DNA of 64,000 nt from Parvularcula marina (GTDB taxonomy: Bacteria; Pseudomonadota; Alphaproteobacteria; Caulobacterales; Parvularculaceae), in assembly GCF_003399445.1 (NCBI RefSeq), contig NZ_QUQO01000001.1, positions 682,001-746,000 on the forward strand, read 5' to 3'. Position numbers and translations under genes: made by a program. The notes beneath the pieces were generated by a model. The model worked only from the letters and a program-made list of their open reading frames with translations. It did no database searches and was not told where the DNA came from. How positions within the stretch are numbered: the stretch's first letter is position 1; every line of letters starts with the position of its first letter. Positions 25,537 through 33,914 of this stretch are shown here, in pieces.

Positions 25537-26154
25537 TCAGCCCGCCTTCTCGTCGCCAGGGAGGACGTACTCGCCACCTTCCCATGGGCTCAAGTAATCG
25601 AAATTGCGGTATTCCTGTTGCAGCTCGACGGGTTGGTATACGACCCGGCGCTGCTCATCATCCCATTTGACCTCAACAAAGCCGGTCACGGGGAAATCCT
25701 TGCGCAAAGGATAGCCCTCAAACCCGTAATCGGTGAGGATCCGGCGCATATCGGGATGGCCGTCAAAGACGATGCCATACATGTCGAACGCTTCACGCTC
25801 GAACCAGTCGGCACACGGATAGACGCTGACCGTCGTCGGGCAGGTATCATTCTCGCCGACCGCGACCTTCACCCGGACCCGCACATTATTGTGCATGGAG
25901 AGAAGATGATAGACGACATCAAAGCGCTTCTTCCGCCCCGGATAATCAACTCCGCAGAGGTCGATCAGCTGGATGAACCGGCACATCGGATCGTCGCGCA
26001 GGAATTTGAGCACTTCAACGATTTTGGTCGCCGGCACCGTGACATTGAGCTCGCCATGCGCGATTTCACTCGCGACCAGGGCTTCGCTCAGCACGCTGTC
26101 GATATGCTCTTTCAGCTCGGAGAGTTCGTTCAATTCGTTCAGTTCGTCGGTCAT
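25537..26154 (-). CDS. nuoC: NADH-quinone oxidoreductase subunit C
   Basis: NuoC (30-kDa subunit) is part of the peripheral arm of complex I. It has 205 residues with [27 protein letters not shown], the diagnostic [29 protein letters not shown] region and [13 protein letters not shown]. The N-terminus has a Glu/Leu/Asn-rich stretch ([14 protein letters not shown]) that may be a local expansion. Its start overlaps the stop of the upstream unknown gene by four bases. Confidence 0.97.
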   Translation of the reverse strand: MTDELNELNELSELKEHIDSVLSEALVASEIAHGELNVTVPATKIVEVLKFLRDDPMCRFIQLIDLCGVDYPGRKKRFDVVYHLLSMHNNVRVRVKVAVGENDTCPTTVSVYPCADWFEREAFDMYGIVFDGHPDMRRILTDYGFEGYPLRKDFPVTGFVEVKWDDEQRRVVYQPVELQQEYRNFDYLSPWEGGEYVLPGDEKAG

Positions 26155-26543
26155 TCTGGATCTCCGGCACTTGCATCCGGCGGTGTGTACGTATCGACTG
26201 TGAATATAACTGACGCACCAGCGTCTGTTGTTTCATGCAAACCTATCGTTTCAAGTACAACCGTCTCGCCAAGCTTTACGGATGCACTAGGGACATGAAA
26301 CACCTGACCCGAATTCTCAGTAATATGAATATTGACGACTATTTTGTCATAGTCCGCATCATCCAGAGTCAGGTACATTACTCGTCCTGCACCAATGTTT
26401 CGAATTAAGGGGTCGTCGTCCTTAACCAGTAGGCCAGCCTCATATCTGGTTGTTGAGCCACCCTCTCCGAACGAAGAGATATCCAGCTTCACGATGTAGG
26501 GCTGCGGCGCGAGGAAGAGTGCAGCTAATGCTGTATGTATCAT
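26151..26543 (-). CDS. Hypothetical secreted protein between nuoB and nuoC
   Basis: A 130-residue protein, unrecognised. The N-terminus [20 protein letters not shown] could be a short signal peptide. The rest is beta-rich ([34 protein letters not shown]), with no cysteines. It overlaps nuoB and nuoC by exactly four bases on each side, so it is translated within the nuo relay. Codon use and base composition look more AT-rich than the nuo genes. It is not a known complex I subunit. An insertion during operon evolution is likely. Confidence 0.78.
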   Translation of the reverse strand: MIHTALAALFLAPQPYIVKLDISSFGEGGSTTRYEAGLLVKDDDPLIRNIGAGRVMYLTLDDADYDKIVVNIHITENSGQVFHVPSASVKLGETVVLETIGLHETTDAGASVIFTVDTYTPPDASAGDPE

Positions 26544-27181
26544 CGCCGAATGGTCCCTTCCCGGCGGATCTTCTTCTGAAGCTGCAACAGCCCATAAACG
26601 AGGGCCTCAGCCGTCGGCGGGCAGCCCGGCACATAGACATCGACCGGCACGATGCGGTCACAGCCGCGTACGACCGAATAGCTGTAATGGTAATACCCGC
26701 CGCCATTCGCGCAGGAGCCCATAGAGACCACGTAACGCGGCTCTGGCATCTGGTCGTAAACCTTGCGCAAGGCCGGGGCCATCTTGTTGGTGAGCGTGCC
26801 GGCGACGATCATCAGGTCGGACTGGCGCGGGGAGGCGCGCGGCGCCATGCCGAACCGCTCCATGTCATAACGCGGCATCGAGGCCTGCATCATCTCAACC
26901 GCACAACAGGCAAGCCCGAAGGTCATCCACATCAGAGAGCCCGTGCGGGCCCAGTTGATGACTGCATCGGCAGGAGCGGTGAAAAAGCCCTGATCGGCCA
27001 GCTCCGCATTCAGCGATTTGAAGAACGGATCTTCATTGGTGGGATCATAGGCTGCCTTGGCGCGCGCCGCCGTGCCGTAGGCGAGGTCTGACGGACGAAT
27101 GATCGACGGCGTTTTGCCCTCCGGTGCGACACCGGCGATCGGCGTTTCGGTCGCCGTCTTGGTCTTGTCGTCTACCGCCAT
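26540..27181 (-). CDS. nuoB: NADH-quinone oxidoreductase subunit B
   Basis: NuoB carries the terminal 4Fe-4S cluster N2 that passes electrons to quinone. It has 213 residues from ATG 27181, chosen because AAAGGAG lies seven bases upstream; an ATG at 27202 would overlap nuoA more deeply. Cluster ligands are visible in [11 protein letters not shown], the [15 protein letters not shown] loop and YVPGCPP. The N-terminal 40 residues are a polar extension common in Alphaproteobacteria. It overlaps nuoA by ten bases. Confidence 0.97.
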   Translation of the reverse strand: MAVDDKTKTATETPIAGVAPEGKTPSIIRPSDLAYGTAARAKAAYDPTNEDPFFKSLNAELADQGFFTAPADAVINWARTGSLMWMTFGLACCAVEMMQASMPRYDMERFGMAPRASPRQSDLMIVAGTLTNKMAPALRKVYDQMPEPRYVVSMGSCANGGGYYHYSYSVVRGCDRIVPVDVYVPGCPPTAEALVYGLLQLQKKIRREGTIRR

Positions 27182-27567
27182 TCGAGGGCTCCTTTCTTCC
27201 ATTCGTAAAGGAAGCCGATGAAGAAGACCGCGAGGAAGACGAACATCGACCAGAAGGAGAAGATCTGGAAGCTCCGGTCGAGCCCCAGCTCCGGGTTGAA
27301 CAGGGTCACCGCCCAGGGAAACAGGAAGGCGACGTCGAGATCGACGATGATGAACAGGATCGCGACGATGTAGAACTGCACATCGAACTTCATGCGCGAA
27401 TCCTCAAACGCCTCGAACCCGCATTCATAGGTCGAGGTCTTCTCGGAATCAGGATCGCTCGGCGCCAGGATCACCGGCAGCACGAGGAAAAGGACGCCGA
27501 AAATGGCCGCAAGGCCAGTAAAGATCAGGATCGGCAGGTAATTTTGCAGAAACTCTGCGTCGGCCAT
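27172..27567 (-). CDS. nuoA: NADH-quinone oxidoreductase subunit A
   Basis: A 131-residue membrane subunit of complex I with three hydrophobic segments. The diagnostic [27 protein letters not shown] region includes the conserved Cys in the loop between helices 1 and 2. I start at ATG 27567 ([12 protein letters not shown]); the open frame extends further upstream but that part is not NuoA-like and reaches into crtY territory. This is the first gene of the operon. The promoter should lie in the 139-base gap shared with the divergent crtY. Confidence 0.96.
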   Translation of the reverse strand: MADAEFLQNYLPILIFTGLAAIFGVLFLVLPVILAPSDPDSEKTSTYECGFEAFEDSRMKFDVQFYIVAILFIIVDLDVAFLFPWAVTLFNPELGLDRSFQIFSFWSMFVFLAVFFIGFLYEWKKGALEWR

Positions 27568-27706
27568 GGATGCCCTCTCATCGGAAAAGCTAGGGAGCGG
27601 CGAACGGGTCCGCCACGGGTCACGACGCCGCAAGGGCGCCACTTTGCCGGGGGCTATAAGCCTTTTTGCCGTGCCATGAAAAGGGTTCACCTGTAGGCCA
27701 GAGCAA

Positions 27707-28903
27707 ATGAATGCGTCCCCCCTTCCCGATCCTGAAAATCTCGATGTCGTGATCGTCGGCGGCGGCCTGTCCGGCGGGCTTTTAGCGTACAGATTCAAGG
27801 CATTAATGCCGGAATTGAAGGTTCTTCTGATCGAGGCCTCAGACCGCCTTGGCGGGGATCATACGTGGTCATTTCACGACTCAGACATATCGCCGCGTGC
27901 GCTAGAATGGATCCGTCCCTTTATCTCGTCGCACTGGGCGGGCCAGACGGTGCGCTTTCCCGCTTATGCTCGCGAGATCGGAACGGGGTATAATTCGGTT
28001 GCCTCCGCCCGTTTCGATGCCGTCCTACGCGAAGCGCTGGGTGATGCCGTGATGACGGGCTCGCCGGTTGAGGCGCTGTCGCAGGATCAAGTGACGCTGG
28101 CGGATGGCCGGACCCTCCGGGCCCATGCCGTGATCGATGCGCGGGGTCAGCGCGACTATGCGCATCTGGCCCTCGGCTTTCAGAAATTCGCCGGGCTCGA
28201 AATCGAGTTTGCGGAGCCGCACGGGCTCACCCGCCCCATCATCATGGACGCGACCGTCCCCCAACTCGACGGCTACCGCTTTGTCTACACCCTGCCCTTC
28301 ACCGAGCGGACCGCGCTGGTCGAGGACACGTATTACGCAGATGGCGATGCCCTCGATGAGAACGCGGTTGAGACACGCATCAGGGACTATTGCGAACAGC
28401 AGGGTTGGAAGGTCGCGCGGATCCTCCGGCGAGAGTCAGGTATCCTGCCGATTGCCATGGCGGGGGATATTGATGCGCATCTGGATGAGGGCATGCCGGG
28501 GGTGGCCAGCATCGGGCTTGCCGCCGGGCTCTTTCATCCGCTGACGGGCTATTCCCTGCCCGATGCGGTCGCGATGGCGGACCGGCTTGCAGGCGCAGAT
28601 GATGTCTCCGGGCCCGCGCTTGCCGCCCTTGCGCGGGAGCACGCGAAAGAGACATGGGAGGCGCGCGGCTTTTACCGGCTTCTCTCCCGGCTCCTCTTTG
28701 ATGCCGCCGATCCTGCAAAGCGCTATATCGTGATGCAGCGCTTTTATCAGTTCTCTGAAGGATTGATCGAACGGTTTTATGCGGGGCAGTCTTCAGCCGG
28801 AGACAAGATGCGCATCCTCGCCGGCAAACCACCCGTCCCGGTTTCAAAGGCGATGAAATGCCTTGGCGAAAAACAGTGGCTGGCGCGAAGAGGTATGCGC
28901 TGA
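27707..28903 (+). CDS. crtY: Lycopene beta-cyclase
   Basis: CrtY closes the ends of lycopene to beta-ionone rings, giving beta-carotene, in the membrane. It has 398 residues with the dinucleotide fold [17 protein letters not shown] near the N-terminus, [12 protein letters not shown], then [22 protein letters not shown] and the conserved ESGILPIAM and [13 protein letters not shown] segments. All are typical of the bacterial CrtY family. No other carotenoid genes are near, so the rest of the pathway must be elsewhere. It is divergent from nuoA. Confidence 0.93.
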   Translation: MNASPLPDPENLDVVIVGGGLSGGLLAYRFKALMPELKVLLIEASDRLGGDHTWSFHDSDISPRALEWIRPFISSHWAGQTVRFPAYAREIGTGYNSVASARFDAVLREALGDAVMTGSPVEALSQDQVTLADGRTLRAHAVIDARGQRDYAHLALGFQKFAGLEIEFAEPHGLTRPIIMDATVPQLDGYRFVYTLPFTERTALVEDTYYADGDALDENAVETRIRDYCEQQGWKVARILRRESGILPIAMAGDIDAHLDEGMPGVASIGLAAGLFHPLTGYSLPDAVAMADRLAGADDVSGPALAALAREHAKETWEARGFYRLLSRLLFDAADPAKRYIVMQRFYQFSEGLIERFYAGQSSAGDKMRILAGKPPVPVSKAMKCLGEKQWLARRGMR

Positions 28904-28946
28904 CCTCTCAGCCCGCTCATGCAGGACACTAGTGCAGAAAGAATTT

Positions 28947-29069
28947 CCTCCCCCGTTGGGGAGGTGCCAGCCATTGGCTGACGGGGGGGGGCACGCCGCC
29001 CCGCGATGATCAGTGGATGACACGCCCCCATCCCCTCGCATTCGCGAGGGACTTCCCCCACGGGGGAAG
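28947..29069. repeat. Cluster of four intergenic palindromes
   Basis: The 243-base gap after crtY holds no gene. It has four perfect stems: CCTCCCC/GGGGAGG (28947-28964), AGCCA/TGGCT (28969-28979), CCCTCGC/GCGAGGG (29033-29050) and CTTCCCCC/GGGGGAAG (29052-29069). The left and right pairs look like two copies of one REP-like unit in opposite orientation, with a G-run between. It probably also ends crtY transcription. Related sequence is seen near 44259-44306. Confidence 0.7.
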
Positions 29070-29146
29070 AAAGATATCCCCGTCCGCTCTATCCCCTGCA
29101 TACTGACCAAATCGCAGTGGGACCGGGGGTTAAATGGCGCAGGAGA

Positions 29147-29842
29147 TTAACTGCCCCCCGGCAACATCCGATGGATGAGACCGCCTGGAGAAAACCGAAA
29201 AACGAAATTCATCAACTCGAACAGATAATGGGACGCGATAGCCAAACCGACCATCACCGAGCACAACGTCACGGCTGAGAATGCGTAGTTTGAGGACAGA
29301 TAATAGCAGGCATAGGCCAACCCGATCAATTGTCCGAGCCGGAACAAGCCACTGGGAATGAAGATGTATAAGCCGAACATCATCGCGAACTGGATATGAA
29401 GGTTCTCCCCGACATATTCCCCTCTCCGCCAGTCGTTAAAGACCGTATCCAGATCGGCAAAATCGAATAATTGTCCTGAAACCCACAAGGCGAAGCACAG
29501 ACCCATAAGTGTATGGACAATCCGAAAAGCCAGCGTCCTCTTCAGGAAGATACCTGGATAATCCCGCATGCTGCGCCAGAATATGTTCAGCAGACCAAAG
29601 ATCATGACTGGCATGAATAAAAGCAGGAACGGATCAATTTCCCATCTGAAAACCGACGTCAGGAAAGAGACGATGGGCTCGAATGGCGCAGATGAAATGC
29701 GCCCAATCAGTTCGATAAATTCAGGTGCATCAAGCCATTGTGCCTGTGACACAAAGGCGGCGAGCGAAGCGGCTCCCCATGCCGTAAAAAAGATATCCGG
29801 AATAGCTGCCCATCCCAGATTCATCTTCCATTGATTTGCCAT
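29147..29842 (-). CDS. Multi-pass membrane protein of unknown function
   Basis: A 231-residue protein, unrecognised. About five hydrophobic segments are visible, including IPDIFFTAWGAASLAAFV, PFLLLFMPVMIFGLLNIFW, IVHTLMGLCFALWV, FAMMFGLYIFIPSGLF and FSAVTLCSVMVGLAIASHYL. The ATG at 29842 is taken, with GGGG six bases upstream; a GTG at 29848 is also open. It lies downstream of accA on the same strand with a gap of about 90 bases. Composition is a little AT-richer than neighbours. Confidence 0.7.
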   Translation of the reverse strand: MANQWKMNLGWAAIPDIFFTAWGAASLAAFVSQAQWLDAPEFIELIGRISSAPFEPIVSFLTSVFRWEIDPFLLLFMPVMIFGLLNIFWRSMRDYPGIFLKRTLAFRIVHTLMGLCFALWVSGQLFDFADLDTVFNDWRRGEYVGENLHIQFAMMFGLYIFIPSGLFRLGQLIGLAYACYYLSSNYAFSAVTLCSVMVGLAIASHYLFELMNFVFRFSPGGLIHRMLPGGS

Positions 29843-29933
29843 AATCACCCCACGTCATAACTTTATCACGTGAGATGGATAAGTAAACTTATGAGCCCTT
29901 CCAGACGGCGGGCTATGAGTACAAGTGAAGCGA

Positions 29934-30896
29934 TCAAAGACCCTTGCGGCCGATGTCGAGGAATTTCTGGCGGCGGGCCATGCGGCGGTCATGCGCATCC
30001 ATCTCGCCGAGTTCCTCGATCGCGCTTTCAATGGCATCGCCGAGGGCTTCGATCGCGGCACGTGGCGCGCGATGCGCTCCACCGACCGGCTCTTCTACGA
30101 TCGTGTCGATGACGCCGAGTTCCTTGAGATCCTGCGCGGAAATCTTCATCGCTTCGGCCGCTTCCGCTGCCTTGCCGCCGCCCGCATCATCCTTCCACAG
30201 AATGGAGGCGCAGCCCTCGGGCGAAATCACCGAATAGACCGAGTGCTCGAACATCAGCACACGGTCGGCTGCCGCCAGCGCCACCGCGCCGCCAGAGCCG
30301 CCCTCGCCCACAATGGCAGCGACGACCGGCACGCCCGCATCAAGGAAGCTCGCCGTCGAAGAGGCAATCGCCTCTGCCTGCCCGCGCTCTTCCGCGCCGA
30401 GACCGGGATAGGCACCAGCAGTATCAACCAGCGTGACAATCGGCAGGCCGAATTTGTCGGCCATCTCAACCAGCCGGATCGCCTTGCGGTAGCCTTCAGG
30501 CCGGGCCATGCCGAAATTATGCGCAACTCGGCTTTGCGTGTCTGAGCCCTTCTCATGGCCCATCACCATGACCGAGCGCCCGCGGAAACTGGCCGGGCCG
30601 CCGATAATCGCTGAATCCTCACCAAAAGAGCGGTCACCCGCGAGCGGTGTGAAATCCGTCATCAGCTGGTCAACGAGATCGGAGAAATGCGGCCGCGCGG
30701 CATGGCGCGCGACAAGCGTCTTCTGCCAGCGCGAAAGGTTCGCATAGGTCTCGGCCAAGAGCTTTTCCGTCTTGCTCTCCAGCCGGTTCAGCTCCTCGCC
30801 GACATTGATCTGTTCATCGCCCGACAGCGCCCGCAGATCGTCAATCTTGCCTTCAAGCTCTGCAATCGGCTTTTCGAATTCGAGATAGCTGCGCAT
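29934..30896 (-). CDS. accA: Acetyl-CoA carboxylase carboxyltransferase subunit alpha
   Basis: AccA with AccD transfers the carboxyl group from biotin to acetyl-CoA, making malonyl-CoA for fatty acid synthesis. It has 320 residues beginning [19 protein letters not shown], with [16 protein letters not shown]-like substrate region, [35 protein letters not shown] and [19 protein letters not shown]. Length and motifs are standard. It lies downstream of xerD on the same strand with a 73-base gap. Confidence 0.97.
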   Translation of the reverse strand: MRSYLEFEKPIAELEGKIDDLRALSGDEQINVGEELNRLESKTEKLLAETYANLSRWQKTLVARHAARPHFSDLVDQLMTDFTPLAGDRSFGEDSAIIGGPASFRGRSVMVMGHEKGSDTQSRVAHNFGMARPEGYRKAIRLVEMADKFGLPIVTLVDTAGAYPGLGAEERGQAEAIASSTASFLDAGVPVVAAIVGEGGSGGAVALAAADRVLMFEHSVYSVISPEGCASILWKDDAGGGKAAEAAEAMKISAQDLKELGVIDTIVEEPVGGAHRAPRAAIEALGDAIESAIEELGEMDAHDRRMARRQKFLDIGRKGL

Positions 30897-30969
30897 CGTT
30901 AACTCCGGTCGTGAACAGTGAAGCGGGCTTTTAGCCTAACCATGGTCATATTGACAAACGCTTCAATTT

Positions 30970-31905
30970 TCATGGCTTTTTCTTAAGGGAAAGCGGGTGT
31001 TTTGCTTCGATCAGGCGGGTCAGCCGCTCGCCCGCCACATGCGTGTAAATCTGCGTCGTTGAGATATCCGCATGCCCCAGAAGCTGCTGGACAACACGTA
31101 AGTCCGCGCCGCCTTCCAGCAGATGGGAGGCAAAGGCGTGGCGCAGCACGTGGGGCGAGATGCGTGCAGGGTCGATCCCGGCCTCAGGCGCAATGTCTTT
31201 GAGAAGCTGCGCGAAGCGCGCCGGGGTTAAATGCCCCATTTTCCCGCGCGAAGGGAAAAGAAAGACGGAAGCGCGCTCAGCCTCGGTCTGGGCGGCCAGC
31301 CAGGCTTCGGTCGCAGTGATCGCCGCATCGGTCAGTGGCACGAGGCGTTCCTTGTCGCCCTTGCCGCGCACCTGAACATAGGGCCGGTCGGCTGAGAAAC
31401 TGCCGCGCGGGAGGGAGCAAAGCTCTGAGACCCTGAGGCCTGTCGCATAGAGGATCTCAAGCAGGGCATGGAGCCGCAAAGCTCTCGGCGATCCGCCCTC
31501 GGCCTTTTGCGCCGCCCGGTCGAGCAATGCGGCGGCATCCTCCGCTGACAGAATTTTCGGCAAGGGACGGCGGGTTTTGGGGCGTTCGACCCCTTCGGCG
31601 GGATTATCGCTGCGCAAGTCTTCTTCGAAGGCGAAGAGATAGAACTGGCGGATGGCGGAAAGACAGAGCGCAGCTGTCGCGGCACTCCGCCCCGTTGCAT
31701 GAAGGTGATCTAGATAGGCAGTGATATCGGCGCGTGCAGCTGTCAGAAGACGTTTCTTCTTCCTCGTAAGGAAGGTTTCAAAGCGCGCAAGGTCACGGCC
31801 ATAATTGCGGACCGTCCGGGGGCTGACGCCCCGCTCGACCTCCATCATGTCGAGGAACAGGCTGAGCGGCCCGCCGCCGGGCTGGCTGGCCGGACTGGCG
31901 CTCAA
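30970..31905 (-). CDS. xerD: Tyrosine recombinase, XerD type
   Basis: A 311-residue site-specific recombinase that with XerC resolves chromosome dimers at dif. The N-terminal core-binding domain (LSLFLDMMEVERGVSPRTVRNYGRDL) is followed by the catalytic domain with Arg in ATGLRVSEL, the H-x-x-R box HVLRHAFASHLLEGG, the later His in LLGHADISTTQIYTHV, and the Tyr nucleophile in the same segment. No phage or transposon genes are near, so a Xer role is more likely than an integrase. XerC cannot be excluded by sight. It overlaps the upstream gene by four bases. Confidence 0.88.
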   Translation of the reverse strand: MSASPASQPGGGPLSLFLDMMEVERGVSPRTVRNYGRDLARFETFLTRKKKRLLTAARADITAYLDHLHATGRSAATAALCLSAIRQFYLFAFEEDLRSDNPAEGVERPKTRRPLPKILSAEDAAALLDRAAQKAEGGSPRALRLHALLEILYATGLRVSELCSLPRGSFSADRPYVQVRGKGDKERLVPLTDAAITATEAWLAAQTEAERASVFLFPSRGKMGHLTPARFAQLLKDIAPEAGIDPARISPHVLRHAFASHLLEGGADLRVVQQLLGHADISTTQIYTHVAGERLTRLIEAKHPLSLKKKP

Positions 31906-33434
31906 TTGCCCGTCGGCTGGGGCGCGGCGGCCACCTGCGGCGCAGGCTCATCAAGCACCGCGCGCAGCTCAACGTCAAAGCTCGCCTTGTGGTCCATCCA
32001 GCGGATATCCGCCTTGTCGCGGGCCCAGTTGATCACCGCATTGCGGATCCCGCCCTCACCGTCCTCGGTGGTCGAAAGCCCGGTCAGATAGACAAGCGCT
32101 GCGGGCCCTTCGCTGCCGGCTTCGGCTGCCGGGAGAGCGGCCGCCACGAGAGATGCAACGGGGACGGAAGGGTTGGTGTTATAAGCCGTCACGCTTGGCA
32201 CGCTTTTGGGCTCCTCAACCATGCCGATGAAGGAGCCGATGCGGCCGGCCGCTTCGGGATCGATGATGGCGTAGATATCGACGAGACGGCGGGCCCGGTC
32301 GAGCCCGGTCGGGCGCGACTGGTCAGAGGCAAGCGCCGTGATCCACGCTTCGGCGACGCGCGGCTGGTCCGTGATCATCGCGGCCAGCGCGATCTCCGTC
32401 GCATTGGGGGCAAAATTGGTGATCGGCGTGGCCCGGCGCAGATCGCCGGCAAGAAGCCGTGCCCGCGCCTCAAAACCTGCCGCATCTGCCCCGCCCCGAC
32501 GCAGCGCCGTGCCGAGTGCCTCGGCATATTCAAGCGAGCCGGGCGGCACGGCAGAGAGCGTGAGGACGTCGCCTGCCAGCTCGGTCGTGCCCATGCCGTC
32601 AAGCAGATCGATGGCTTCGTCGGCGCCAATCGTCCGGACACTGAGTGAACGGAGGAGCGCGACTTCGCGTAAATTCGGATCGAGCCCGCGCATCCGGGCA
32701 ATCGCGGCGGTGTAACCCGGGCCAACCCGGTCGAGCAGTGCACGGTCAATCGTGATGCCGCGCTCATGCATCATCACCCAGTCAAAAAGCGTGATGTCAC
32801 CCTTCGGGGCCGCAAACTCTCCGCCATCGGCAAAGGCGGTAAAGCGCGCGCTTTCCTCCGCCGTCAGCGCATCCTGCCGTTTAAGGAGGTTGAGGGTGAG
32901 GTCAGCCGCTGCGCCCTCACCGGCGCGGACGTAACAGACGAAACGCAGCTTGATCCAGAACGGTGCGGCGCGGCCATCGCGGAGGCCTTCGCCGCGAGCG
33001 CAGGCCACATCGGTCTTGCCGTCCATCAGCTCCTGATAGGCAATGACGCGGGCCAGAGCCGGCTCAGAATGGGTGCTGGGGGCCAGATTGGCGAGTTGGG
33101 CAGCATCCGAATAAAAGCCCGCCTCGGCGGCTTTGAGGAGTTTCTGCCCGGCCAGCGCGTTGTCCGCATCCTTCGGCCCCTCGCCCGGCGAGAGCAGGAC
33201 GCGACGCAGCAGCTCCAGGTTGAGCGGATTGTCATAGGCCGCAGGCACCGTGACCAGCAGGTCGCTCACCGAATTGCGCTCGGTATCGGTCCAAAGCGAG
33301 CGCGGCAGCGCGCCATCTTCCGGACGCAGCGTGCCGAGCGAAAACGCACTCTTATCAATGTCTACGCGGTCGATCTGGGCCCAGGCGGGCGTGATCGTCA
33401 TCAGGGCGGCGGCGGCAAGGGCGGTAAGGCGCAT
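31902..33434 (-). CDS. Secreted alpha-helical repeat-like protein of unknown function
   Basis: A 510-residue protein with a signal peptide (MRLTALAAAALMTITPAWAQ). The mature part is Ala/Leu-rich and helical throughout, with repeated patterns such as LLKAAEAGFYSDAAQLA and LAGDLRRATPI that suggest TPR- or SEL1-like stacking, but no clear motif repeats. Four cysteines are unpaired by eye. It ends in a Pro/Ala-rich tail. The gene is coupled to xerD by a four-base overlap and to a 41-codon membrane ORF upstream. I do not recognise a function. Confidence 0.78.
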   Translation of the reverse strand: MRLTALAAAALMTITPAWAQIDRVDIDKSAFSLGTLRPEDGALPRSLWTDTERNSVSDLLVTVPAAYDNPLNLELLRRVLLSPGEGPKDADNALAGQKLLKAAEAGFYSDAAQLANLAPSTHSEPALARVIAYQELMDGKTDVACARGEGLRDGRAAPFWIKLRFVCYVRAGEGAAADLTLNLLKRQDALTAEESARFTAFADGGEFAAPKGDITLFDWVMMHERGITIDRALLDRVGPGYTAAIARMRGLDPNLREVALLRSLSVRTIGADEAIDLLDGMGTTELAGDVLTLSAVPPGSLEYAEALGTALRRGGADAAGFEARARLLAGDLRRATPITNFAPNATEIALAAMITDQPRVAEAWITALASDQSRPTGLDRARRLVDIYAIIDPEAAGRIGSFIGMVEEPKSVPSVTAYNTNPSVPVASLVAAALPAAEAGSEGPAALVYLTGLSTTEDGEGGIRNAVINWARDKADIRWMDHKASFDVELRAVLDEPAPQVAAAPQPTGN

Positions 33435-33439
33435 AAACT

Positions 33440-33565
33440 CTATCGAGCTGGCAGCTCGATCTCCTTTTCGGTCAGCGTCTGGGCCGGCTGTCGGCGGTCC
33501 CCCACGGCAAAGAGAAGAACCAGGGTGAAAATGATCAGAAAGATAATGAACAGAGTGAAGCGCAT
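33440..33565 (-). CDS. 41-residue single-pass membrane protein
   Basis: A short reading frame with an ATG at 33565 and TAG at 33440. It encodes a Met-Arg start, a hydrophobic stretch FTLFIIFLIIFTLVLLFAV, then a polar tail with DRRQPAQTLTEKEIELPAR. AAGGATAGGA precedes the ATG at a suitable distance. It ends five bases before the ATG of the 510-residue secreted protein, and AAGGAGAT inside its end can serve as that gene's ribosome site. Coding is likely from layout and from the clean membrane segment; function is unknown. Confidence 0.6.
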   Translation of the reverse strand: MRFTLFIIFLIIFTLVLLFAVGDRRQPAQTLTEKEIELPAR

Positions 33566-33638
33566 CGGGTTCCTATCCTTCTGTCAAAAGCTACGATGCT
33601 TGGGCTTTCGCTGCAATGCACCTTGCGTGACGAAGCGG

Positions 33639-33914
33639 TTACGCTTCAGCGCTCGCAAGCTCGGCGCGCAAGCCCTCGCCGATGCGTTTCATGACTTCTT
33701 CGGGCGGTGAGCCGTGCCGGTCGACATAGGCATCGCGGATATGGCGCATGAAATCGGCGAGGAAGATGCCCCAGGCGGCGGGATCATCCCACAGCGTCTC
33801 GTCAAAGACGACGGCAAGCTGCTGATTGGCGACCCAGACGCGGGCCAGCTCGCGGGCGTCCTCAGCCTCACGAATGGATTTATCCACGTCGAGTTCAGGC
33901 GAGCTATCATTCAT
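33639..33914 (-). CDS. DUF5076-like small protein
   Basis: A 91-residue soluble protein opening MNDSSPELDVDKSIREAED, with an ARVWVANQQLAVVFDETLWDDPAAWGIFLADFMRHI core. The AxxWVAN and DPAAWG pattern matches my memory of a small alphaproteobacterial family of unknown function (DUF5076). The ATG at 33914 overlaps the rarA stop as ATGA; a longer frame from 33947 would overlap rarA more. It is probably co-transcribed with rarA. Confidence 0.72.
   Translation of the reverse strand: MNDSSPELDVDKSIREAEDARELARVWVANQQLAVVFDETLWDDPAAWGIFLADFMRHIRDAYVDRHGSPPEEVMKRIGEGLRAELASAEA

Noticed and set aside
28904-29146. The palindrome cluster as a CRISPR array
   Set aside because: The stems are of different sequence and the spacings are irregular; no direct repeats with equal spacers.
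30970-31905. The tyrosine recombinase as a phage or island integrase
   Set aside because: No tRNA, attachment repeats or mobile genes are nearby and the length and motifs fit XerD.
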